From Neodiprion pinetum (lineage: Eukaryota; Arthropoda; Insecta; Hymenoptera; Diprionidae), in the NCBI RefSeq assembly GCF_021155775.2, contig NC_060234.1, positions 24,236,026-24,300,025 of the forward strand: a stretch of 64,000 bases of DNA. The letters run 5' to 3'. The translations under genes and the position numbers were made by a program. How positions within the stretch are numbered: position 1 is the stretch's first letter; each line of letters starts with the position of its first letter. Positions 33,501 to 45,500 of this stretch are shown piece by piece. The notes below the pieces were generated by a model. That model did not search any database, was not told where the DNA came from, and worked only from the letters and a program-made list of their open reading frames with translations.

Positions 33501-36500
33501 CCGTACGCTTCTCTCGTTCGACGACGCGACAATTCGTACACTTGGCCACAGTGATTCTGAGACACTCGATTTTTCCGACGAGGCGGTTACGTTGGCAACG
33601 TACAATATGCGGAATTAATGTCTTTTACAGAGTGAATTGCTTACTACAGAACGGTTCTTCGTCTGTCATAGTTAAATGCGCATGCGCTACAATCCGAGAG
33701 CAGTTGTGCGCCAGGGCGACCAACCGTTGAATTTTGTATTTTTAGCTTAAATTCTACGTTAATGAGTATGGTTATGTTTAGGAAGATTGAGCCTGTTTCC
33801 CGATCGGCCAATGGTGACGTTGCAGGCTGATTTTCAATTTCCAACGTAATCGACTCGTCGAAAGAGTTAACTGTCACAGAATCACTGCGGTCCAGTGTAC
33901 ATACCATAGCGCCTCAAACCATGTCATGAACTACGAAGTGTGTAACGACTCTCCCTCTCTGTCGAACGAACGACCGTAAACCCTCCCTTCCAGCGTAAGT
34001 CATTCTTCCCGGCGATTCGCACGGGTTCTTTTTATTCGTCTCGCTCTCTCGCACGTTTCACTTACGCGATATAGTGTCGAGGCTCTTTCCTCGTTATTAA
34101 ATTATCTACGACCAATCACAAATCGCGGCGATATCGCGGCTGGCTTAAGCTGGTGTTGTAGCTCTGCGGGTAAGGCGAAGATGAAGACGAAGGCGAAGAG
34201 TACGAGTATTTCATCGAATGCGAGACATATTTTAGACCCAACCATATTTGTTTCTTTTTGCACAACACGTACATGGTATACAACTAATTTTTTTAGCGGG
34301 GTAGATTCTCGAAATTCATAACTATATTTCGAAAAGTATATTGCGAAACGTATGAAACAAAAATCATCCCTTAGGTAAAAATGTTCGGCATGAAATGACG
34401 GCTGATGATTTTAAGATCGTGATATCCAGGCGGATATAGGTATAGTTCGTTTACGGTAGTCGTCAGTCGGATTTGAACTTTGAGAAGAAGAGTCGGTACT
34501 AATTACATTCGAAATTTATAATTAGAAGTATAAGCGATACTAATTACATGGGCCATTTGTAATTAGTAATTGTTTTTTCAATGACAAATTGCATGTGTAA
34601 TATATATAGTTATAATAATTAGAATGTAATTAATTTAAAAAACCGCTCAACACTGCTCAGCAGCCCCATTCTATACGCAATTTTGAACAAAATCACTCCC
34701 AACACGTCTTCATTTGACTATTGCAATTTCGTAAATTCCGGGCCATTTCTTTATCTTTGCGCCGAATGAAGATGTATTGGAGTATTTTTGTTCAGGATTG
34801 CGTGTAGAATAGGGCCGTTGAGGCCTTTTCCGATTAAGATATGTGGACTTCGATATTTGGAGATATATACAACAAAGTCGAAATAGATTAGGGTACCCCC
34901 TTAACGTAAATTCTAATAGCCGAGAATTCAGTTCAGGGTAATCACTTTGTACATGTGCATATATGTACTGCCAAAAGAAACGAGTATGCTTGTTATGAAA
35001 AGTATCGTCCACCATACTTAAGGTACTCCTTGCGCGGAGAGCAGTATTTTGTGGGTGCATAAGTTGGGCCCCTCCTCAATCATTCGTAAATTAGACTGGC
35101 TCTCAATAAAAATGAGTTATAGTTAATTATTACACCTAAAGATAGATTAGAATCGAAAATTTTCATGAATTGCGTTGCCAAGCGCAACCCCTAAGAAGTC
35201 GCGGTTACCAAAGTTCTTCTGCTTGTGATAATTTTCCAAGTTCTAGCATTATTATTTTCTTAAATATTCGGAGATTCCCTGTTTTTATCGTCGTTACGGA
35301 TTCTTTGGAATTTTTTTCATGCGTACGGCAGTTTGTATCAGATATCTATTATTATTCAGTATATCGATTATCAGATAGAAACGTGGCCAGCATATCATCT
35401 CCATAAAATGCCGTTTAAATTTAACGATTTTCAAAGTTACAATTGCCGGATAAATATTCCGTAATTTGGCTTGAAATTTTTCTGACAAAAATTAGTACAT
35501 TGTAAAATATTCAGGTTCGCGCAAGGAATACCCAAATTGGTATATAATCCGTCCTCATCTCAATCGTAAAACCCAATTAAAATTAGTAATTTCGTTGAGA
35601 GATCGTTTACCTGTACAGAAGCGATTAACAAGAACGGAAAGCTTTCGTCGATGTTAGGGTATATACTGCAGGGTCTCATTTATCGGTTGCTGAACAAGAA
35701 TGCCGCTAACGCAGTCGACTTTACCTGAAGCCCGTACTTAAGAGGTTCTCTCTCACGCAAGGGTCGGGTATTCAGCAACCGATAAATGACCCTGTATCCT
35801 CGTCGAGATATACCGAGTAGTCGGTAATTTGGACTTTAATTTTTACGAGGTTGAAGTTAGTATCGTTATCGTAACGAAAGATTGGAGAAGAAAAAATCAC
35901 CGTTTTCCAATTTTAGAATGACTGAAGTAGCTGGATTTTTAAAATTTTATGAGTGTCTTGCTTTATTATACGGTTTACTGGATTTCAGACATTTGAAAAT
36001 TCGCAAAATAACGGTTTCCTCAATATACATCGTTTACAATAACGTTATTAACTTCAAGGTGATCAATTCTACGAATAAACTGGATACCGCACCAATAAAT
36101 ACGGTTCTATTTTTCAAATTAGTTATTTACTAGGAATAAGTTGACTCGATTGCGTTAATAATATTTTTTTATACTGTACTACTGTAAAGAATGCGAAAAT
36201 TCAGGATTTCACAATTCTCGACACTATATTTTTTTCATCCAGAAAAATTTTATTTGTAGACTGCCAAAATTTGTGGTAAAAAATATTGTATTTGACAGAA
36301 AATTCAGTAAATCAATGAAATTAGCTAACAGAGATTTTGAAAACGAAATATTGATTCTCAATTGAAGTCCCACCGAATTTTTTTGTATCAAAAGAGTTTT
36401 GCGATTCATAGATTTGTTCTATATGATGTAGGTGAAAAATCTCTATTCGCAAAACTGTTCGAGTTATCAACTGGACATCAGCGACAATTTTTTCTAAATT

Positions 36501-39500
36501 AATCTCAGTCAAAATTTAGGAAAAGAGAAGAGATCGTTTAAAAAATCTCCAGCAATATTATTCGCTCCAATAATGACGCGTAAAGCACCATCCCTACCAT
36601 ATGGTATGTAACAGAAATGAATCTGGGTAAATACAAAAAAAACACAAACCAGGGTATGAACGATTTGAGAAAAAGTTTTATAATTAGAAAGGTCAAATTA
36701 ATTCAATTCTGGTTACTGATTTGATCGTAATGATTTTGGGCTTATTTGGTTGACCATAGAAATCTCCAAAGATCGTTTAAAAACATTTTACAAAAACCAA
36801 TCTCTAGAGTAGATGAAAATAGATTTGTGTAAGTACGGTATAACATGTTCAATATGTGTAACAATGTTCGTAGTAACCAATTAAATTGGCGTGTTTACAG
36901 ACAATTTGTGGAGATTTCATCAGCGAGCCGCGATCAGCCGAGAAAAAACGTTAAAATTGAATGAAAAGCACCAGAGTTTAATAATTTCAAACATTTTGTT
37001 ACAAATCTTTCTTCATTTTTGTTAATATTATAACGATTACGTATCAACACGAACTATACGAATTTCTTCAGAAGCATTTTTACCGCATAACAGTATCAAC
37101 GTTGTTTCATTCGTGTTCACGATCATTGGCACAAGTAAAACTAGGTGAGGAATTTTAAAACCGTGTTGTCTCTCCTCTCCTAAATGTTGATTTAGACGAT
37201 GGAGCGCACAGGAATCCGGGTATTTTATACATGGCGGGGAAAAAGAATCTCGAGAGGCAATAATCTTTTGAGTAACCGCCACAACGTGGCATGGCTCTGT
37301 TGTGTCGGGGATTCTACTAAAACATTCGTATCTGTACTTATGCACACACGCGACACGTACGTGGGGAAAAGCCACGCGTGCGCGCATACGCACGAAAGTG
37401 AGAGTAAGACGGAAGGGGTAAAAAGCGACAGGATGCGCAAGTTGCATCTAGGAATATCCCTAGGAGGTTGATCGTCACTTGACTCCCTCTCAGCCACGCA
37501 ATATTTAAAGCATGAAACGAGGATATTAAATATGTACTACCCAGATACGGCAGAGACACGGGCGCTTACCTTTGTTTTGCGGTGGTGTCCTCCGCATCTC
37601 ACAGGGGGCTCCACTGTCCTCTACGACAGACGGTGCGTTGGCGGAACTTCCGGTTGGTCTCTGTTGCTCGCGTTGTTGCTGTTCACCGACAAGTGACGCT
37701 GCACTACCGGCGTCAAACAACCGTCTCGCTACGATGTCGTCAGCCCTTGGATTTGCGCTAGACGAACTCACCGCACCGCCTGTGTGTTACAACAAAAAAA
37801 AAAGCACACACTGTCGTAAAACTGTTGCAATGAACTTCCACGCTCGCACATTATCGCGTTATTACTTGCATATTTCGTCGGTATACCGTCAAATCGAGAT
37901 CGCGGTTAGTCAAACTCTGCATCTGCATGGTTTACATCTTAATTTACATCTTCCGTTGTTTCACTTCTTCGGCAAGTGACGATTTACGAAATACCATTTC
38001 AAATATACAACAATACGTAATGCTCGATACGTTTCGATCAAGTAATTTTATATATTATGATTATGACGCTGGTACTCTAGTCAGCGGCAAAACACGTGCC
38101 AAAAACATACTTCAATATTCGGAAACACCTGTTCAAACTCATCTTCCGTTATTCGTTTGCTCTTTCGCTATTTTAATACCCGAGTGAATATTTCTTACGA
38201 CTGACATCATTAGCAAGTTTCTTCCTTCTTTCCTTTTTTTTGTGGGTTTTCTTTCCATCTAAAAATGCACATTTTTTGTTTGTTTTATTTTTATTCTAAT
38301 ACGATGGCAAATAATCCTAATAGTATAGCTACATTAATTTGACGAGGGTATGTTTACTATGCATCTAACGTTCGTCATAAGAATTTAGGTAAATGGGATT
38401 GTTGAAGATTTGTATCATTCAAACTCATTTTATATCACGATCGTTAATTCAAACGCGCGCGTGCAATATCCGCACAATTGTAAAAGAAACCATTTGATCG
38501 TAGGTATGTGTGCAATTAAAAAAAATGATAAGGTGCTCTTTTATCTATAACACCTTGGTTTTCGACTTTAAAGAATTCGAAGTTGTCGTTTGCTTACATA
38601 CGACACTACTTTGCTCTCTATAATCGATAGCCAAAAGATATTTTAATGAACTTGGAATTAAACAAAAAAAAAAAAAAAACACGATATAAATGGTGCGAAG
38701 TTTGTAGACGCAAAACGATCACACAATCGCATTTATTATACGTAAATACATAAACATGTAAGTGACCCGTATCAACAACGTTATTCTGGACCTGTATTAT
38801 CAGTAAATTGATCGAACGAGGAAATAAAAAATAAAAAAATTGTATAACAAAGTTGAAGACAAAATTGATAATGGTTACTTGCTGCGATAACGTGAACTTT
38901 CACGCCATGACAAAGATGTGACGATGAGGGTGAATCGTACGTGTATTCCAATTTCAATCGAAATTCAAAAATGTATTTGGCTAATACAGGCCAAATATCG
39001 TGGCAATAATAACTCCATCTGTACTTTATCGTACCCCCCACCGTCGAAAATGTATTTGTGTTAGGTAACACGCAATATGTGACGATAACGTGTTAACGTC
39101 ACGGTACTATGTAAATTCAGATGGAAATCTTGTTTTGACACGAGTTAGAAGTCGTAGCGACGATAGGTACGTATATACAATAAACAAGACAAATAGTATG
39201 TACGATAGTCGCGATTCACAACGTACTCGATTCGGTATATTAACAATAAACAAACTGTATCTACACTTAATTCGATATCCCCTTCCTTTCCTCTTCCCTA
39301 ATTACAACTGATCAATTTCGCAAATGAGCATACAGATAAATAGATTGGCGATGCTGCATAAAAAAAAAAAAAAAAACAAAAACACGAATTAACCTATCAG
39401 TGCAGAACACTGCCAACTGTCACGAAGTTACGGGATAAAAGATTTACGAAAAGAAAAAAAGGGATAGAAGACAGGTAGATAGCAACGAGGACGGAATAAA

Positions 39501-42500
39501 AAAAAAAACAACATTCATCCGATTTTATGTTTCAAATTTAAAAAGCATCGAACTGGAATCACCTTTATTTTTGGCTTGTCGCGCAAGTGGGAACAAATAC
39601 GACCAGCAACAGCAACAACAGCAGCAGCAGCAGCAGCGGCACCGCTACTATTTGACAATTTAAAGCGCGCGAGGCGACATCTGTCGAAGCGCGTTTGAAA
39701 CCTCGTCGACATAAACTCCCGATCCGCAAGCGGGCGCGTCCCCTTGCAAACTGATGGCCATGTTGCAACGCGCCAGCCTGCGCCCTGCCCCCAAGATCCC
39801 GGACATCCCGCCCCCCGCTTCCGCCGCCGTAAGCCCGCCGGTAGGGGGCAGAACACAACCCAGTTTCAAAACGAACATTCGACATTCGGTCGTCTGCTCT
39901 GCTCGGCGACTCACCCCGGCTTTTTGTTTACGGTTGTGCGTTCGGGTTTTTATTGTCGATCGCATACCACGCCGCAGCAAGTGACGTCACGCCTAGACGA
40001 ATTCGCATATAAAAATATTTAATTTTTTAACAATTGTTTGATACGTGTATCGCAAGTCGAGGTCGAGCCCGATGCTTCCAGCATGGTATTGAAAATTTCA
40101 AGAACTCCTGCGAAGGGTGCGATCGTACCGAACCGCCGAATCTTGGTCAAGTGGTTACGAAGGCTATTTTGTTTTGCATCGCGATTTGAGATAGTCTCGG
40201 CAATTGTGGATTTAAAGAAGGAATACATAAAGGTGTCGTCTGCGTAAGGGTATTGCAGCATGGCTCTTATGCCGAACAAATGAGACAAGTTGCACTTGCC
40301 GGAATAGGCATCACTTTCTTTTCAGCACGAATATTCCATCTTCGGTTATATACGAAGTTTTATTTGCAGTGGTATTGTTGTAAAAATTACTTGTTGCGTA
40401 TTTTTAAAAACGATCATCAAATTTCATTCCTGAAAACTTTCTTCTTTTATTGATATTTCAAAGATAGAGTTATACAGTGATTCGAAGGTTGCTCAGTTAT
40501 GACGTTACACCGGAATTATGTCACATACAGAAATGAACCACTGTACTGTCCGAATTAAATGTTAGGAAAAAAGAAAAGCCCTTCATAAAAGCATGTTTCA
40601 AAAATCGTCAGCCGTGTTATTTGCGACAATGATGGTGAACACGGATGAAGCAGCATCCTTAATACGTAATGGCAATGAATCTGAGAAAATTGAAATAACT
40701 GTAAAAACTGTGATAACAACACGAGGAAAAGTTGTATAATCGGAACATTCAAAATGATTAAAGCCCGGTATGTTTTATCCGATTCTAATGTTTTCGTGTT
40801 TATTTTGTTCACCACGAAGACTTCGACTAGATTAGATTCGATTAGATTCATGTCAGTACGGTCCAATAAATGATCGTTCAAAGTTATATATGCGTGTTAT
40901 ATCTGTACTATCCACATAAGATTTCTCGACTGTTCTTAGACAATTTGAGGGAATCTGGTCAGTGGGTAAAATGAGGTGAAAAACATCAAATTTTAATTAT
41001 TTCGAACATTTTAACCATAAAACCTTGCCCCGAATTGTTGATACCTAGTACCTTGGCTCGTGTTATTCTAATTGGCTCAGATTCATTTTTACTATTATAC
41101 CGCTGTTGCTCATACTTGGTAACTTTTTGGATATTCATCCGTTCAGCAGAGAAACATTTCACTGCCGATAAATGTGACGGTTATCTACAGAATGCGACTA
41201 TGTTATTTGAAAGAAGTAGATAAATTAGCTGATCTTGATGGGCCAGCCTACGAACTTCGGATGCGTTTTGAAATTATATAACATTATTTAATCAAATATT
41301 CTTTTTTATTTCGTCACTGGATAAGGCGAACAGTGACAAAACGCGTAAAACATGCATGCGTTACCTGAAACAACTTCCCGTATGTGGAATAAAGAGAAGT
41401 GGGAAGTCAGATATTGTGGCAACGGCCAATTAAATAGCGAATTAGGAAAAACGGGAGTTTGGATCATAATTGTCTGGAAGGCGGAATAACTCACCTGCGG
41501 CCGGCGATGTAACCTGACTGACGGTTGATCGAGCTTCGGTAGATTTATCTGAGACGAAGGAGGAGCGATCTAGGGAGCCAGAAGCCACGTCTACCGGTGT
41601 TTTTCCTCGTTTGTTCTTCAACGTTGAATCCGCGCCACTGTCGACCAGTAATTTCACAAGCTAAACAAAAGAGGATGCTTATTATTGCCCAACTACCAGC
41701 AGCAGAATATACCAAACACAAGCTACAAAAGGAATAGCTATAACAAACTGATTTTATAATGTGTTGAACTGTGAATGTCATAAATACATATCACATGAAT
41801 GAACATTTTGTTTGTTTAACAATTTTTCCTTATTCAATGTGCGCTAAAAACGAGAGGTTCCCTAATGTCTCTATTACCAACAAATCGTATGACTGTCTAT
41901 TTGTGATTGAGTGTGGGAAGTCTAAAGGTCATACGACCTTTCGAAATTGATTGCCTCTTAAGAAGCATAAGATCCGTCAAAATTGCGTTAAAAAGTTGTA
42001 CGTTTTTTCAACACGAAACTCAATTATTCATAGCCAATATACAATTGTTGATTATACCAAAGAAAAAATTAAAACCAATTGTTATTTTCCGCCAAATTTT
42101 TTGATAAATTAGCTGTACGAAGTAAAATAAAAGCGGAAACGTAATGTCAGCTATATAAAATTCGTTGCCAAAAAACAAACGTTAAACTTTGGTCGAAATG
42201 TGAACGAACAAAAGGACGAAATTGGAAAGATGCTGTTCTCCGCTTCTTCGCCAGTCATATTTTGCATACATAATTAATTATTATTCTTTTCCTGCTTATC
42301 ACTTTAAAAAATTATTCATGAAGCATCACAGGAATGGAATTTGGACTTGCTGAAGAACTTCAATCAAGTTTTACGATGCAGGAAACCTTGTCTAAATTCC
42401 AACTCTTGATCGATTGATGCAAATAATTTTTTTTTTTTTGCGAAATACAAATGCACAACTGCGCGGAGAGATCAAGCAGGTACAATAAACAAGTTTTCAC

Positions 42501-45500
42501 CTCGGGAAGAATTGCTCAAGCGTTTGCGCAAATAAGACATCCGTAATTGGCTGATAACTCGATTTTGAAATTAGCAATCAGCGCGGAGATTTTTCTATTT
42601 AGCAGAAATATAACATGTATTTTGAAAGGACAAGATTTTTCTCGTTAAAGACAGATGAGATCAATTTTTGCTTTAGAGATACCTATGATTAATTGTCGCG
42701 AATGCCGATATCCTCTCGACTCGCATGTGACTGATAGTAAAATTTTCTAATACAAAATAACCTCGATATTTACTTTTAAAATTAAATGTCTTTCAGAAAA
42801 TTTCGATAATTTAATGTCTTTAATATAAGTTAGAATTCCATTATAATCTATATAAGTACTTTATATATCAGATTTGTTTTCTAGAAGAATGGGGCAACTT
42901 TTGCATATGAAGATTATAATACAATGGGACTGTTCGATGAGAAAGTTTGCCATAAGTTGTGATCGAAACTCGAATTTCAAAGACGGTTAGGTTATTCATT
43001 CGTTTGTCAGGCTGCCCCGAAATTTCGTTCAGTTTAATCTTCATACATCCAGAAATGATACATCTCTTTATGAAACTTTATTTTGCGGTAGAATAACTTT
43101 ATCTTTGAGAAAAATTCCGTTCTTTACAGTTACTACAAAGTTCTAGTAAGATGGGAATATCGTTACAATAACGATTTGAAAACTGTTATAAAATTACAAG
43201 AAATTGTTGTACACATAACTATGCAGGGTGATTATAGTTGTCGATATTATGCGACATGTTCTGCTTATAGAAAAATTAAGCCAGCTCGTTTAGTTCATCA
43301 ATTTCTTTGAATTCAATAAGGCCTTAACATAAATTTATCCATGCACCGGCATAATCGAATTGTCGCGATAATTACAAGAAAATACAGCACGAGTGACCGT
43401 AATCAAAAAGAATCGTAACACTTACTAGAATTTCTGTTCACAGCTGAGCAACTCACTTTCATTTTGTACCCGGAACTATATTTTTCGATTGAATGGTGAA
43501 AAATGAAAATAGCAATGACCGTACAACAGCCGCAACTAGATATTTCTCTAGGTGTATTGGAAAACCATTATCGATAGCTGCGCGATATTATCGCGAAAAA
43601 TCACGAAATAAGGGCGTGGTTTTGGAACGGCAAAAAATGCGTTCTAGAAATTGTGGGAAAACATTGCTGAGATAGCGGTCTCGGCGATGACGGCTGGGTT
43701 GGTCGTACTGACGAAGAAGGCCGAGGCCTGCGGACTGGATAACCAGATACCATCCATCCGGCAACGACTTAAAGAGGATAGACCGAAGGACCGAACTGAA
43801 CACACTCCGAGCACACTCCGAGCGATTCCGGCGTCCCTGACAATTGCGCGGCTGTACGACCTCGATTTTAGAAATATGTCAATAAAAAATAAAAATACTT
43901 TCCATGTATGGACTGGTTTTGCGTAATGGCATATTTTAGTGACTAATTTTTTCTTTTTACATTCCGAACTGGAATTGAACAAAATTTGAAGAGGTTCAAG
44001 TTCGTAAATTGTTACAATGTGACGATTAAGTTTTAGGCAAAATCGTGATTTCGTTACTTTCACGATTGTTTGAAATTCACGAGGTTCAAGTTGGTGAAAC
44101 TTGGACGTTACGAAACATCCAACATTTTAACGGCGGAGAAATATCAGTTCAAAACGATCTTTTATTAGACGTGAAATTTATAAACAAGTTCAATGAATTT
44201 CTTGTGCGGAGTCACCAGCCTGACTGCTGGTCGATATATCGACAAGCTCCGCTGTTAATAGGTTAACAGAACATTATCTATGTTCAAACTTCAGAATGCG
44301 GTCTATTGAAATTCAGACAATCCTATGAGTTGCGAAATAGCGGTTTTTCCTAAATAAAAATCGTATGATATTAGCGCGGTCCTTATTTAGGACTCGAAGG
44401 AATTTATTACGATTGGCTCGACAAATCGGTTCGAAATGATTCAAAACAAATTTCCTAATTTTTTCAGACTTTTATCTCAACCTAACTCCTGCCTGTAAAA
44501 CAATAGGTTTCCCCATTTAAAATACACGTGTTTGCGCCATAGTCTCAGTATATATTTTATTGAAAGAGTAATAATGTTCAAAAAAATCTGTAACTGCGAG
44601 ATTTTAGTGGGCGTGGTGCTAGTATCGGATGAGAAATTCATATTAAGGTCGTTCACATTTACGTCCAACGTTCGAAGCACAAAAGTTGCGTGTCAATTTC
44701 AGGGCGCAGCAATTACGAGAATATGTACATAAAATTCCACGGCATCGTGAAGAATTTCGCAACATGTATAACATAAATACTTTAAGAGGCGATAAAAGGG
44801 TTGAGATATGTGCATGAAAGATATCCCACCATTAAAATTCGGGCCCGATTGCCCGCGCGATAGCATCTTGAAATTTAAATTGGAATCTGAGAATTCTTAT
44901 TCCTTCTGCTGCTTCCTCCCATGTTTTTCAATACACTTTATTTCTTCATCGATTGCACCTATAACGCGTGTATCACACTATGTCGAATTACGACAATATA
45001 TAGGGAATTCTGAAAAAGTTCAGAGCACTGTTTCAGAATTGGAACAATTGCAGAACATTTTTTAAACAAAATCTGAAATGGTGAGAATCAGACATTGCTC
45101 GTGTTCGCATGGAATTCCCCGTAGATATTTTTTTTTTAAATACATGTTATTGTTCGTAGTTAAAAAAGTTCGTAAACGCCACAATAAATCAAGACAGCAT
45201 TTGTCTCTGAAATCAGTTTTACATTTTATAATCGAAACGTACAAAACAAAACAAAACAAAAAAACTACAAAACAAATTTAACAGGGCCAAGTCTATTTAT
45301 TATGCAATTTGGCACGGAGCAATTCCACGTCACCTTTGACCGCTGTGAGTTGCAGGACGATAATTTACAATGACCAGAGTAATCGCTGACGCTACTTCGA
45401 GCGTGCTCTGAGGTTACAGCGGTTTGTCTACAGTCGACTACTACTAGATTGCAGGACCCTAAATTTAGTGGCCAATTTCTGAAACTTTTGAGCTTCAATA

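Larger units (their letters stand above)
29468..37569. other. Large ANKRD intron (8.1 kb)
   Basis: No exon is supported inside. It carries a CA-rich tract (32988-33030), a CT microsatellite (33437-33459), a less AT-rich patch (33280-34160), a 126-bp MITE (35669-35794) and a family A MITE (about 36530-36960). Confidence 0.6.

Noticed and set aside
33199..33618. 139-codon plus-strand open frame over the CT microsatellite
   Set aside because: A large part is Ser/Leu repeat from CTCTCT; the remainder has no homology and lies in an ANKRD intron.
39754..39830. Plus-strand first exon starting MLQRASLRPAPK with a gccgcc|gtaagc donor
   Set aside because: Attractive splice donor but no downstream partner exon or homology was found. 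The island is reported only as a possible promoter.
43651..43926. 91-codon plus-strand open frame in a GC-richer patch
   Set aside because: No recognisable domain, with similar open frames on the other strand.
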